Below are positions 17,546-26,394 of a DNA stretch of 64,000 nucleotides, one piece after another. The notes under the pieces were generated by a model. That model worked only from the letters and a program-made list of their open reading frames with translations, had not been told where the DNA came from and did no database searches. The stretch comes from a virus. A program made the position numbers and the translations under genes. Position 1 is the stretch's first letter. The number at the start of each line of letters is the position of its first letter. The DNA is taken from IMG/VR virus record IMGVR_UViG_3300025577_000001, positions 1 through 64,000 of that record; one strand, written 5' to 3'.

Positions 17546-18664
17546 ATGGCTAAGCGAAAAGGAAGCATGGCGGCATTGCTAAAAGAAGAGGTAGAAAACG
17601 ACGTATCGCCAGGTGCGGGGATGACTAGGCTCTCTGGATTGATTAAGGGCGACATCACGCCCGACGCGCCTGCGGTGTCAATCCCTAATGGCAGGCGAGT
17701 GAGGGAGCGGATCGAAGCGACGCCGCCTGACAAGCGGATGAAGCGCGATAGTCTGACGATGGAAGCGAAAGACGTCACGCCGCTTGATGCTGATGTTTGG
17801 ATTCGCAGTGCCGCGACGAACAGACCAGTGAATCATAAGCGCGTCAAACAATACGCTGAAATGATGATTCGCGGCCAATGGATCCCGAATCATCCGCAAG
17901 GTCTGATCTTCAATAAAGAAGGAAGGCTGATCGAAGGTCAGCATAGATTGTTGGCCTGGCTAAAAGCTGCGCCAGTCATTGAGCAGAATCAGGAAGATGA
18001 GCGACACCAAGCGGCGTCGGAAGGTCGCAGCCTTGGCCACCCTTCTAGTCTAAGCATGGGTTTTGTCTGCATACTAGGCGCTGACGCTGACGTCCAGATT
18101 GCCTTAGACGCGGGCCAGACAAGAGCCATTCACCAAACCGGCCAAATAATAGGACTGGATACAACGCCAATGGCCGTCGCTATCTGCAAGGCGCTATGGA
18201 TTGATCCGCGTCCTAGTAATGGCAAGATTCCTAGAATCACGGACTATAACAAAGTATTCAAAGCCTACGAGTCTTTTCGTGATGGCGTGGTCATTGCCTG
18301 TAAAAAGCATAATGGCCGGAATTCTGTCACGGTCGCGGCCATCCGCGCTGTCGTCGCCCGCGCCTATTATCGCTGCAATGGCGACGAAGATATAGAACGT
18401 CTAAAGCGCTTCGTCTATGTTTTAGATACTGGCCTCGCCACTGACGCCTCAGAACACCCCGCTGTGCTATTGCGCAATGCGTATCTTCAGATGGGTAAGC
18501 GTGGCGAGAAAGGAAACCTTGAGCTGCATCGAAAAGCGATGTGGGCACTAGATGCTTATATGGATAAAAAAGAAGTATCGACATTGCGCCAGGCGAAAAA
18601 GCAATTGTTTCCACTCGAATCGTTTGAACCCGACGAAGACGATCAAGGCGAACTTGGCATTTAA
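17546..18664 (+). CDS. ParB/sulfiredoxin-fold nuclease-like protein
   Basis: This 372 aa protein has a ParB/Srx-type domain at about residues 80-135, recognised by VNHKRVKQYAEMMIRGQW, then GLIFNKEGRLIEGQHRLLAW; the GQHRL signature is the family phosphate-binding motif. The middle (VQIALDAGQTRAIHQTGQI) and a long helical C-terminus are typical of the free-standing ParB-like proteins of phages and plasmids, not of chromosomal ParB. It lacks an obvious HTH. It starts at ATG 17546 after AGGA, and a T-rich terminator follows. It may bind DNA or hydrolyse nucleotides. Confidence 0.7.
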   Translation: MAKRKGSMAALLKEEVENDVSPGAGMTRLSGLIKGDITPDAPAVSIPNGRRVRERIEATPPDKRMKRDSLTMEAKDVTPLDADVWIRSAATNRPVNHKRVKQYAEMMIRGQWIPNHPQGLIFNKEGRLIEGQHRLLAWLKAAPVIEQNQEDERHQAASEGRSLGHPSSLSMGFVCILGADADVQIALDAGQTRAIHQTGQIIGLDTTPMAVAICKALWIDPRPSNGKIPRITDYNKVFKAYESFRDGVVIACKKHNGRNSVTVAAIRAVVARAYYRCNGDEDIERLKRFVYVLDTGLATDASEHPAVLLRNAYLQMGKRGEKGNLELHRKAMWALDAYMDKKEVSTLRQAKKQLFPLESFEPDEDDQGELGI

Positions 18665-18683
18665 TCGCTAACCTCAGACCCTT

Positions 18684-18724
18684 AAAAAAGCACTGCGGAT
18701 CGCATTAATCCGCAGTGCTTTTTT
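18684..18724 (+). terminator. Intrinsic terminator
   Basis: A stem (AAAAAAGCACTGCGGAT with its complement) ends in six T, just after the ParB-like gene. Confidence 0.85.
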
Positions 18725-18728
18725 GTTT

Positions 18729-18846
18729 AAAAGACAACAGATCGTCATTTTTAAGTCCAAACGCTCAAACGCCCACGCGATAAGCCTTACAGATCGAAAG
18801 ACAACAGATCCTTATAATAGAGATATATAAGATTCTGTTGTCTTTT
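18729..18846 (+). repeat. Seven-copy iteron element, copy 2
   Basis: Plus-strand orientation: a distal iteron AAAAGACAACAGATC (18729), a GATAAGCCT word, then a proximal iteron joined to CTTATAATAGAGATATATAAG and closed by the inverted arm CTGTTGTCTTT. It sits upstream of the Dda-like helicase gene and is followed by a TTTACA promoter. Confidence 0.9.
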
Positions 18847-18906
18847 TAGACGTCGAATAATCGCCACTCAAATAGCGTTTATAGCGCGGCGGCAATAGCA
18901 GGATAA

Positions 18907-18945
18907 ATAAAACCTATTTACATGAGATGGCGATTGTGTTAGATT
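18907..18945 (+). promoter_or_regulatory. TTTACA-family promoter
   Basis: AAAACCTATTTACAT context: TTTACA 18917-18922, a 17-nt spacer, and TAGATT 18940-18945. It heads the helicase gene at 18982. Confidence 0.6.
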
Positions 18946-18981
18946 AAGTGAGCAATCTTAAATCGAACGGATTACGCAAAC

Positions 18982-20367
18982 ATGATCGCCTCACTGACTA
19001 AGCCCAAAGTTTCAGCCCCCGACGAGTTAGTCCTTACCTCTCACCAGACTGACGCCTACACGGGCATAAAGAATTTTCTAGCATCCTCAGAGCGATTCTT
19101 CCTGTTGACCGGATACGCGGGCACAGGGAAATCAACGACGCTGACGCAAGCGGCTAAAGAATATCTAGCCGCAAATCCTTACGCGAGGATCGCGCTATGC
19201 GCTATGAGCAATAAAGCGGTCAAAGTTCTCAAGAATATGGCGGAAGACATCGAAATGCGCGACCGCGCCGCCGCGCTTACTATCTGCTCGCTATTAGGAC
19301 TTCGACCCAAAATCAATAACCAGACAGGACAACAAGAATTTTTGCCAGACAAGAAGACGCCGCCGACGCTGCATGAATATGACGTTGTAGTTTTTGACGA
19401 ATGTTCACAGATTGGTAGAACGATGTGGGAGCTAATCACTGACGCTGTCATGGCTGAAGGGCTTTTGACCGGGACGAAGATTATATTTACGGGTGACCCG
19501 GCGCAGTTGCCGCCGATTGGCGAGGAAGGTTCCCCCACCTTCCACCTGGTGCCCGAGAGCAACCGGGCGCATCTAAGCAAGGTCGTTCGATATGACGGTG
19601 CTGTCGCTCATCTGGCTGAGCGTGTTCGCACTATGCCAAATTGGCACGAGCGGCCTGTCATTGGCACTGAGTTCACCGAAGACAAAACAAAAGGCGTCTG
19701 GGCCGTAGACGCTGACACCTTCGGCCTAATCGCTGAAAAGCTATTTGGCGGCGCTGAATATGCCAGCGATCCTGACTATGGTCGAATCATCTGCTATCGC
19801 AATGCGACGGTCAATAATTGGAACAGTCGCATCTATCACCGGCTTTATGGCGCGGACGCACCGCGATTCACAGTCGGCATGTCAGTCATGGCCAATAGTC
19901 CAGTATTCAAAGGCGGCACGGGGCGCGAAATCATTATGAACAATAGCGACGAAGGCCGTGTCACCGAGATACATCAGGGCCTTGATGGTAGCTGGCCGAT
20001 CTGGGTTGTGCGCATTCAGTTGCCGGATAAGTGGAATACGATTGTCTGCCATGTTTTGAACGAAAGCGCTCAGCCCGCATTTGATGAGCAATTGCAGATA
20101 ATGGCAGCGTCTAAAAACTGGCGTCAGTTTTGGGATTTGAAAAACCGCTTTGCCGATCTGCGCTATTGCTACGCGCTCACTTCTCACAAAGCTCAGGGCT
20201 CGACATTCCGAAATGTATTCGTCGCGCTGCCAGACATTCTGAACGCGCGCAATAAGAAAGAAGTCGATCAGCTAATCTATGTAGCCCTCACCCGCGCAAG
20301 CCATAGGGTGTTTGTGCATGGTGCATCCGCGCCCGCACTTGGCGCAATGCCTCCACCATCTGCTTAG
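18982..20367 (+). CDS. Dda/RecD-like SF1B DNA helicase
   Basis: This 461 aa helicase has SF1 motifs in order: GYAGTGKSTTL (Walker A, about residues 42-52), VFDECSQIG (motif II, about 136), FTGDPAQLPPIG (motif III, about 170-181), YALTSHKAQGSTF (motif V, near 400) and YVALTRASHRVFVHG (motif VI, near 435). The UvrD_C_2-like end is intact. Such helicases act in origin unwinding and recombination in T4-like phages. It starts at ATG 18982, 37 nt after the -10 box of a TTTACA-type promoter. Confidence 0.9.
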   Translation: MIASLTKPKVSAPDELVLTSHQTDAYTGIKNFLASSERFFLLTGYAGTGKSTTLTQAAKEYLAANPYARIALCAMSNKAVKVLKNMAEDIEMRDRAAALTICSLLGLRPKINNQTGQQEFLPDKKTPPTLHEYDVVVFDECSQIGRTMWELITDAVMAEGLLTGTKIIFTGDPAQLPPIGEEGSPTFHLVPESNRAHLSKVVRYDGAVAHLAERVRTMPNWHERPVIGTEFTEDKTKGVWAVDADTFGLIAEKLFGGAEYASDPDYGRIICYRNATVNNWNSRIYHRLYGADAPRFTVGMSVMANSPVFKGGTGREIIMNNSDEGRVTEIHQGLDGSWPIWVVRIQLPDKWNTIVCHVLNESAQPAFDEQLQIMAASKNWRQFWDLKNRFADLRYCYALTSHKAQGSTFRNVFVALPDILNARNKKEVDQLIYVALTRASHRVFVHGASAPALGAMPPPSA

Positions 20368-20396
20368 ACTTGGCTATTGCTATTGCACAATCGCAA

Positions 20397-20430
20397 ACCT
20401 GTTTGCTATGATGTAAACAGGTTTTATAAT
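20397..20430 (+). promoter_or_regulatory. Promoter overlapping a symmetric operator
   Basis: AAACCTGTTT and AAACAGGTTTT form an inverted repeat around the spacer. TTTGCT (20402-20407), 17 nt and TATAAT (20425-20430) form the promoter. The symmetry suggests a repressor site. Confidence 0.6.
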
Positions 20431-20453
20431 TCTACTCAAAGGAACACCACGTC

Positions 20454-21032
20454 ATGCAAGCACAAAGACTGAGCAAGAGACAACCGGCTACGCGCGGCGG
20501 GCTTCGTCGTCGCAAGCGCGATGACAGGGGCAGCGGACGCAAGGGTCAAGCTATTGCCGCCGTCGCCATTGCCGTAGGCTTTTTAGGATGCGTGACGGCT
20601 GTCACATTAGAAATGACCAGCCCTGCTGCGGTCTATCGTAGAGAGCAGGCGCAGCAAGCCAAGATGGATCGGACTGCGGCTGAGAAGCGCGCTGAAGATA
20701 GTGTGATTGCGAATACTCGGTATGAGAAAGGTTGCACAATGACTGTGACGCAGACGCTCAAGCCTGATGGCGGCAGCATCTTTGGCGTCGTCTCGCTATC
20801 TGAGTACATCGTATTTACAGACGCGGCGACTGGTAAGGCGCTATTGCGCGGGACGCCGGTCTGTGATGACAACGGCACCACCGCAGAGATCGGCGAAGGC
20901 GGGCGCATTAACATGGATACGATCATGCAAGCGTCTGATATGAGCCTAGTGAGAGCCCGATATCAAGCCTCCATCGGCTGGGCGCAGGACAGCCGCTATA
21001 GCACTAGCAACGCGCTGCCAGTATCCGAGTAA
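20454..21032 (+). CDS. Membrane-anchored hypothetical protein
   Basis: This 192 aa protein has a basic N-terminus with several arginines, one transmembrane segment at about residues 30-52 (AIAAVAIAVGFLGCVTAVTL), a helical charged stretch (AEKRAEDSVIANTRYEK), and a soluble beta-rich outer or periplasmic domain. Two cysteines (KGCTMTV and TPVCDDN) could form a disulfide. It is the first gene of a membrane module with the multi-pass protein and P-loop ATPase downstream, and may be part of a trans-envelope complex. Confidence 0.55.
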   Translation: MQAQRLSKRQPATRGGLRRRKRDDRGSGRKGQAIAAVAIAVGFLGCVTAVTLEMTSPAAVYRREQAQQAKMDRTAAEKRAEDSVIANTRYEKGCTMTVTQTLKPDGGSIFGVVSLSEYIVFTDAATGKALLRGTPVCDDNGTTAEIGEGGRINMDTIMQASDMSLVRARYQASIGWAQDSRYSTSNALPVSE

Positions 21033-21094
21033 GTTTCCAATAATTCGACCAATCACAATAAACCTAAAACGCCCATCAGGGGCGACAGAATCTA

Positions 21095-22138
21095 ATGTCT
21101 AAAAACTTGTTTGATTTGTGGGATATTCCACAGCCCGTGGACGGCGGTGGCGATACCGAAGAGTCAGCGCCGCGCCGCCCAAAAGCGTCGCCTGGGCGCA
21201 GCCCTAAACCTAAGTCGTCGAAAGGCGGCAAAGGAATTAAGGGCATCTGGGCGAATGTTCAAGGCCGAGTAAAGAATGAGACGGCTAGCATTAGCGACGG
21301 CATCAGCATAAAGGTGGTGATGGGTCTTTTTGGCCTGAGCATCCTTTTGCAAGTTGCGGGGCAAATGACCGGCGTCAACTGGCTGCTATCAGTCGGCGAC
21401 GTCGTGGATTGGTGCGGCACTATTGCGCTATTGCTTTTCTTGTTCCAATGGGGCAAGCGCAATCTAGGCAGTATGCCCGCCTTCCTTAGCAGTGTTCTAG
21501 GCTTCATCGTTCTAGGGATGCTTGTCATTCTGTTTTGGCAATCGGCCCACATCTACGCCGACTTGGGCCGCAAGCTGGCAAGTTCTAATGCGGTCAGCGT
21601 TGGCAATCTGGGCGCGTCTTATCTTGGCGATAATCCATTAGGTCGGATGGCCGCTGCATTCTTGATGGTCGTCGCCAGTATGCTGCAATCGCTAAATATG
21701 AATTTTTGGGGCCTCTTGTTCGTGCTCCTATTCTGTGTGATTCAGTTCGCTGAAGTCGCACCGATGATCGTCCGGTCGTCGCCGCTATTCATGGAGAGGC
21801 TGATAAAGCAGTTCAATCGATTCAAAAAGCTCTCGCCCACTGGCCAAGAATCCGAAGCGGTATCAAGGCTTATCGATCAGCACAACGATTATTTTGAATC
21901 ATTCCTAACTGGCCTTGGCTACGCGCAGATTGCGGCATACGCGATTGATGCACTTGTCTGCCTTTACGCCGTGCCGTTGATTAAGCCTGGCACGACGATG
22001 ATGACGTTTGTCCCTAGCGATATCGCTTGGCTTGGCATTGTTCGCATCGCCATCACCTTATTCCTGTTCGCTCAAACGACTTGGATTTATATCCAAGTGC
22101 GCAAGGCTCACGCTATCTTCTCGGGCCGCATCGTATAG
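21095..22138 (+). CDS. Multi-pass membrane protein (target homologue of CRISPR spacer 5)
   Basis: This 347 aa protein has a charged, basic N-terminal tail of about 75 residues (SPGRSPKPKSSKGGKG), then about six transmembrane helices, for example SILLQVAGQMTGVNWLL, IVLGMLVILFW, LLFVLLFCVIQFA and ALVCLYAVPLI. It has no signature of a known transporter family. A gene for a membrane-anchored P-loop ATPase follows within 80 nt, so the pair may form a membrane complex. CRISPR spacer 5 matches 21718-21751 with five third-position mismatches only, so a homologue of this gene is the apparent target. Confidence 0.65.
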   Translation: MSKNLFDLWDIPQPVDGGGDTEESAPRRPKASPGRSPKPKSSKGGKGIKGIWANVQGRVKNETASISDGISIKVVMGLFGLSILLQVAGQMTGVNWLLSVGDVVDWCGTIALLLFLFQWGKRNLGSMPAFLSSVLGFIVLGMLVILFWQSAHIYADLGRKLASSNAVSVGNLGASYLGDNPLGRMAAAFLMVVASMLQSLNMNFWGLLFVLLFCVIQFAEVAPMIVRSSPLFMERLIKQFNRFKKLSPTGQESEAVSRLIDQHNDYFESFLTGLGYAQIAAYAIDALVCLYAVPLIKPGTTMMTFVPSDIAWLGIVRIAITLFLFAQTTWIYIQVRKAHAIFSGRIV

Positions 22139-22213
22139 CGGCGCTATTGCCCTGGCGATATTCTGCCAGGGCCTTCCATTATTCAAAACCTAAAAACGAA
22201 AAAGGACACCATC

Positions 22214-24097
22214 ATGAACTCATACATCAAGGGCCTACCGCTCAGCCGTCAGTCAGATGCCATCACACAAATCGAAAGCGAACTGAAAAGCGGCACTCTA
22301 GACATCGCTAGCTATTACAAAAAGATGATCAAGCGACGTGAGATGGATTCATACCATCGAAATCTAAGCGGTGCTATCACGGGCGGTTTCGTCGCAGGCG
22401 CTACGCTCTTAGTCGTCGTTACTAATCCCATCGTCGCCGCAGCTGCATTCTTGAGCGTCGCGGGCGGCGGCGCTCTACTAGGAAAAAACAAACTTGACGA
22501 TGGCTTACACGCGATCGAAGTTGATGACTTTGGGTATCTGTTGACTGACGACGAACTAGATGAGCTGTCACGATTTATCGCCGCATCAGCCGAGCCGACG
22601 ACACCAGCCGCGCGTCGCTCAATGGAAATCGCTCAAGCGATTCTTGCAGCTGAAGTCGAAGATATCGAAGTCGAAGACGCGCCAGCCGTCATCGATATGC
22701 ATCAATCTTCAGACGGTGGCTTCGCATCTTCTGACTTTCCCGACGCATCGCCCGCGCCATTGCCTGCCGATCAGGTCTATAGCTACATTGACAATGAATC
22801 AGAAGACTTCGACACTGACGCCGACATTGACATGGAAAGCGCCCAAGGCCCATCCGAACCAACCTTTAATTTAGGCGGGCGCTCTTATCCTCTATTGGTG
22901 AATGGCGCGCCTAATCCTTCATTACTTTCGATGCCATTGCGCGACCGGGCGATCGTGATTTTAGACGCGCTAGACGCGGCAGGCTTCACCATCAAGAAAT
23001 ATCTGAACCGTCCCACCTTTTGCGCGGGCACTAAGCAACGCTCAGGCAAGACGGCCCTGCTCGTGATGATGGCAATCTTTGAGAAAGCAATCCACGGGCG
23101 CAAAGTTTTTTACGCCACTGCCGACAATGACGTTTATCCTTTCGCCTTCGACGGCGTCGCCGCTGGCAATCCTGACAATGCTCGCGCAGGCTTCGATGCA
23201 TTTTGCAATCGCGTCAATAGCGCCGACGTTGGCAGCATGATCGGTGAGACTTGGGTACTTGATGAGTTTGCGCGGACTGCGTCAGGCTACGACGATCAAA
23301 AACGTTTAGACCTGTGGACGATGCCCCTATCTGGCATCGCTAAGACCGGCGGAAAGTTTAGAGGTATCCTTCACGGCACTACCGCGTCAATGTGCGCAGT
23401 GCCCAGCGGATGGAAAGAAACTTTCGCACAGGAAATTGTGATGGCGCGCGGCGGTCGCGAGCTAAACGAGTCAGGTGTCTATCAGCCCACCGGAATTTAT
23501 GAAATGTACGGAGATGGTGACAAAGACGAACTCAAGCCTATGAATGAGTGCTTTTCTATACCCGCATGGCTGCTCATCTCAGTAAATGAGTCTTACTATA
23601 AGACGCCTTGCCCGGTGCGTTCTCTGCTTGAATTCTTCCCTGAATTAGACACAAGGAAGGGTGCTATAGCAGGCGAATTGCTAGCGAATACTAAGCCAGT
23701 TTCCTCGCCAGTTGAACCATCGAAGCCAGCCAGAAAAGCTGAGGAAAACACAGCGACTACAGAGGAATATTCGCCATCTATCGAAGGATGCGATCCGCCC
23801 GTTAGTCCGCTCAGTATTCCGCTGGGTAATAGCGATAAAACGATCGCCTGGTTCTTGGATAGCATCGCTAGATACATGCATAAGCATCCTGGAAAAACTA
23901 GAACCGGGTCGAGTCTTCTGAATATTTGCTTTAGCGATGCCACGAAGCCAGTGGCAAAGGAACATATGCAAATGCTGATCGAAACTTTGGCACAACAGCA
24001 TTCGGATTCTTTTGAGGCTGTCGATTGCTGTGGGGCGATTGGACTTAAGTGTCACACGCCTAAAAAATCTGTTAGAGATTATTATGGAACCCGTTAG
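22214..24097 (+). CDS. Membrane-anchored P-loop ATPase (VirD4/FtsK-like features)
   Basis: This 627 aa protein has a hydrophobic hairpin at about residues 58-98 (GAITGGFVAGATLLVVV, IVAAAAFLSVAGGGALLG), an acidic linker rich in Asp and Glu, then an ATPase core: Walker A GTKQRSGKTALL (about 269-280) and Walker B WVLDEFAR (about 345-352). An LDEF-type motif occurs in T4CP/TraD coupling proteins and in some virion-independent DNA pumps. The rest lacks a recognisable domain. A RBS (AAGGACACC) precedes ATG 22214. It could move DNA or form a membrane platform for segregation; this is inferred from motifs. Confidence 0.65.
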   Translation: MNSYIKGLPLSRQSDAITQIESELKSGTLDIASYYKKMIKRREMDSYHRNLSGAITGGFVAGATLLVVVTNPIVAAAAFLSVAGGGALLGKNKLDDGLHAIEVDDFGYLLTDDELDELSRFIAASAEPTTPAARRSMEIAQAILAAEVEDIEVEDAPAVIDMHQSSDGGFASSDFPDASPAPLPADQVYSYIDNESEDFDTDADIDMESAQGPSEPTFNLGGRSYPLLVNGAPNPSLLSMPLRDRAIVILDALDAAGFTIKKYLNRPTFCAGTKQRSGKTALLVMMAIFEKAIHGRKVFYATADNDVYPFAFDGVAAGNPDNARAGFDAFCNRVNSADVGSMIGETWVLDEFARTASGYDDQKRLDLWTMPLSGIAKTGGKFRGILHGTTASMCAVPSGWKETFAQEIVMARGGRELNESGVYQPTGIYEMYGDGDKDELKPMNECFSIPAWLLISVNESYYKTPCPVRSLLEFFPELDTRKGAIAGELLANTKPVSSPVEPSKPARKAEENTATTEEYSPSIEGCDPPVSPLSIPLGNSDKTIAWFLDSIARYMHKHPGKTRTGSSLLNICFSDATKPVAKEHMQMLIETLAQQHSDSFEAVDCCGAIGLKCHTPKKSVRDYYGTR

Positions 24098-24124
24098 ATT
24101 TTTCTAGAAACCCCCTTATTTTTC

Positions 24125-24241
24125 CGTTAGACGTTAGATCTAACGTTAGACAAGCATCTAACGTTAGATCTAACGAAAATCTAACAGAAGTCTAACGAAG
24201 GTCTAACAGAAGATCTAACGCTCTAACGATTCCTCTAACGC
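24125..24241. repeat. TCTAACG iteron cluster
   Basis: About a dozen copies of TCTAACG or its complement CGTTAGA lie in about 117 nt, including two copies of the palindrome ACGTTAGATCTAACG (near 24129 and 24161). Several copies are direct repeats spaced about 11-13 nt. It lies between the ATPase gene and a small gene, close to the segregation locus, and could be an operator, an origin or a centromere-like site. Confidence 0.7.
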
Positions 24242-24277
24242 AGGAAATAGCCTTAACTGTCACACTACTAAAACGTC

Positions 24278-24595
24278 ATGCCAAAGTTCAAAAAGTCGTC
24301 AAGAAAAACAGAAACAGTCTCCATTTCTCGTACCCAAGTTTTCTGGATAATCAGCTTTGCCATCGAACAACCAATTCTCCAAAACCTGCCAGACTCTCTA
24401 AGGCCCTGGGTAGATGGCGAGATACTTTACGGCTTCTACGCTGACCCATTACCTGGCGACGAAGTCGAAATTCACGGCCATAGATTCCAGGTCACCAAGC
24501 GTAAATTTCAGCCCACGAAACGCAATAGCCGCGACCCTAAAATAGTCGGCACGGTAGAGGTCGAAATGACCTTTAGGCCGCTACCAATAACCTAG
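24278..24595 (+). CDS. Hypothetical protein between iteron cluster and parR-parM
   Basis: This 105 aa protein has a basic N-terminus (MPKFKKSSRKTE) and a mixed alpha-beta body with VFWIISFAIEQPI and DPLPGDEVEIHGHRF. The last part contains IVGTVEVEMTFRPLP. It is close to the iteron cluster and could be its binding protein, but no HTH or RHH is evident. No family was recognised. Confidence 0.5.
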   Translation: MPKFKKSSRKTETVSISRTQVFWIISFAIEQPILQNLPDSLRPWVDGEILYGFYADPLPGDEVEIHGHRFQVTKRKFQPTKRNSRDPKIVGTVEVEMTFRPLPIT

Positions 24596-24685
24596 GCTTC
24601 CACGCCGCGCTATTGCACTTAATTAGTCAGCCGTGAGGCAATAGCGCGGCAATATCTCACCTATCAAAAGCACCTGATTTTAGTC

Positions 24686-24875
24686 GCAATGAGACAGGTC
24701 TAGTCTCATTATGAGACAGTATAAAAAGGCACTCAAAAGGCTAAAAATACACTGAGCGCTCTAATGTGCTTTATTGCGCTTTATATGGCACTTTGAGGGC
24801 ACATTGAAAACAAATTGACATCAAAGTGCCCTCAAGTGCCAAATTTGGCACTTTGATGTGTTACTTTGAAATTGT
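24686..24875 (+). repeat. parC-like centromere candidate
   Basis: An inverted repeat AATGAGAC-N7-GTCTCATT (about 24690-24712) is followed by repeated GGCACTTTGA words and complements (TCAAAGTGCC), about five to six copies with variants (GGGCACATTGA, CAAAGTGCCCTCAAGTGCC), ending about 30 nt before the ParR-like gene. In R1-type and pSK41-type segregation systems such iterons upstream of the operon bind ParR and form the centromere. Confidence 0.6.
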
Positions 24876-24899
24876 CGAATTTTGAAGGCAACAGCGACG

Positions 24900-25226
24900 A
24901 TGACAAAGCAAGCAGAAAAGAAAATCAGAATTAGATACAGCTTCGTAGAAAAACATCTGAGCGAACTGTGGAAGATGTTCCCAGCGCTAGAAAACTCAGG
25001 AGATGTCGCGGGCGTGTTAACGCTATGCGACTTGGGACTAAAAAAGCTAAAGGAAGGAAAAGGTAATGAATGCAGCACAGAGAATTACAGCGAGCCGGTT
25101 AGCCGACTACAACAGCCAAGGCCACAGGCAAGTACAAGTGAGGACTGGACAAGTGCAGTGGATGAAACCGGGCCTATCGCAGAAGCCGACCCGCTTGCAA
25201 ACTTCGACGCAGACGACGACTTTTAG
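24900..25226 (+). CDS. ParR-like segregation adaptor
   Basis: This 108 aa protein starts at ATG 24900 (GAAGG at about 11 nt). It has a basic N-terminal half that resembles ribbon-helix-helix adaptors (KIRIRYSFVEKHLSELWKM), and an acidic, low-complexity C-terminal tail (DPLANFDADDDF), similar to ParR tails that contact the ParM filament end. It is directly upstream of the actin-like gene and just after the iterons. The family assignment rests on context and size, not on clear identity. Confidence 0.55.
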   Translation: MTKQAEKKIRIRYSFVEKHLSELWKMFPALENSGDVAGVLTLCDLGLKKLKEGKGNECSTENYSEPVSRLQQPRPQASTSEDWTSAVDETGPIAEADPLANFDADDDF

Positions 25227-25275
25227 ATCAGACGACGACAGCAACCCAAATACATATATAGAGGACAACAAAAAA

Positions 25276-26370
25276 ATGCTCGCACTAGTACCCGACTCCA
25301 ACAACGTTCAGCAATTCACCAATATCGATGACGCTATGAACACGACGACGACAGACACAGCGCCTATTCGAGTCGTGATCGACTTTGGCAACGGCAGCAT
25401 TAAATACGCTGTCGCCATCAACGGCGACAAGATTACAAAAGGCGCAGTGCCTAGCCTGCTAATCGAAACGCAGCACCCTGCGGGGTCTGTCGTCAACGGC
25501 ACTAGGTTCGGCTATGGCGCTATCGCAGCAAAGCTAGATTTAGAAGCCGCTTACTCGCCAGGGCGTGAAGCAAGCAGTGCGGGCAAGCGGCAGAATCTAG
25601 ATAAGGTTCTAGCCGCCGTTGCGATTGAAAGCGGATTAGTAGATAGCGATAGCGCTGAACCCGTTAACGTCGAAGTGTGGATCGCGTCGCCGCTGGCGTC
25701 GGGCACCATGCCTGAGCACGAAGCGTTGATCGGCTCTCATTTGATTAGCACGCCGGGCAAGAAAGGCGAAAGCGCCAAGTCTAAGCTCATCAAGGTTGTC
25801 GGCGTTAGGGCTTACCAAGAATGCTCGCCACTTCTCGCAAAGTTCGACGCAGTTGTAGATCTGGGCAACGGCACCAGCTTTTACGGATGGAACGACAACA
25901 ATGGCGCGGCGCGCGTGAAGGCTATCGAGTCGGGCGTCGGTGCAATGCTTGAGCGGGCTATCGATTCGCCAACGATTGCGCGCCGCTATGCCGATAGCGC
26001 TGACGCTGGCAAAGGCGTGCTGAGTGCTGAAGGCTTGGCCGCGTCACTCGCAAGCGGGCGCGCATTCAGCAAAGACGACGAGTCCGGAAAACTCTACGTC
26101 AGCTATAAGGGCGTTCAGTTTGCCGACGTTCTAGGGCCATTGGTGCTTGAGTACTTTGCTAAGACCGTCGTGCCAGCGATGCGCGAAGCTGCGGCTAAGT
26201 CGGTCTCATTCGACAGCACGCCGAAGCTAGCGGTAGTGGGCGGCGGCGCGGCGTTATTGCGTCAGATGCTCTGCGACGATCAACTATCACAGCACGGCAT
26301 CGAGACTCACAAAATCGTATGGCCATCACGCCCTGCTACACAGCTTGTCGAACATATCTGCGCCCAATAG
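25276..26370 (+). CDS. parM: ParM/StbA-like actin ATPase for plasmid segregation
   Basis: This 364 aa actin-fold ATPase starts at ATG 25276, with GAGG 11 nt upstream; an open upstream extension overlaps parR in another frame. The phosphate-1 motif is VIDFGNGSIKYAV (about residues 34-46), phosphate-2 is VVDLGNGTSFYGW (about 194-206), and the adenosine motif is AVVGGGAALL near the C-terminus. These are the actin-superfamily signatures of ParM/StbA/Alp filaments. Together with the iterons and small adaptor gene it forms a type II partition locus, implying stable extrachromosomal maintenance. Confidence 0.85.
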   Translation: MLALVPDSNNVQQFTNIDDAMNTTTTDTAPIRVVIDFGNGSIKYAVAINGDKITKGAVPSLLIETQHPAGSVVNGTRFGYGAIAAKLDLEAAYSPGREASSAGKRQNLDKVLAAVAIESGLVDSDSAEPVNVEVWIASPLASGTMPEHEALIGSHLISTPGKKGESAKSKLIKVVGVRAYQECSPLLAKFDAVVDLGNGTSFYGWNDNNGAARVKAIESGVGAMLERAIDSPTIARRYADSADAGKGVLSAEGLAASLASGRAFSKDDESGKLYVSYKGVQFADVLGPLVLEYFAKTVVPAMREAAAKSVSFDSTPKLAVVGGGAALLRQMLCDDQLSQHGIETHKIVWPSRPATQLVEHICAQ

Positions 26371-26394
26371 CAAAAAGTTTGGCAAAAATATTTA

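Noticed and set aside
25066-25275. Upstream extension of the ParM frame from 25066
   Set aside because: It overlaps the ParR-like gene in another frame, has low-complexity composition and no start site; ATG 25276 has GAGG and precedes the conserved actin motif.
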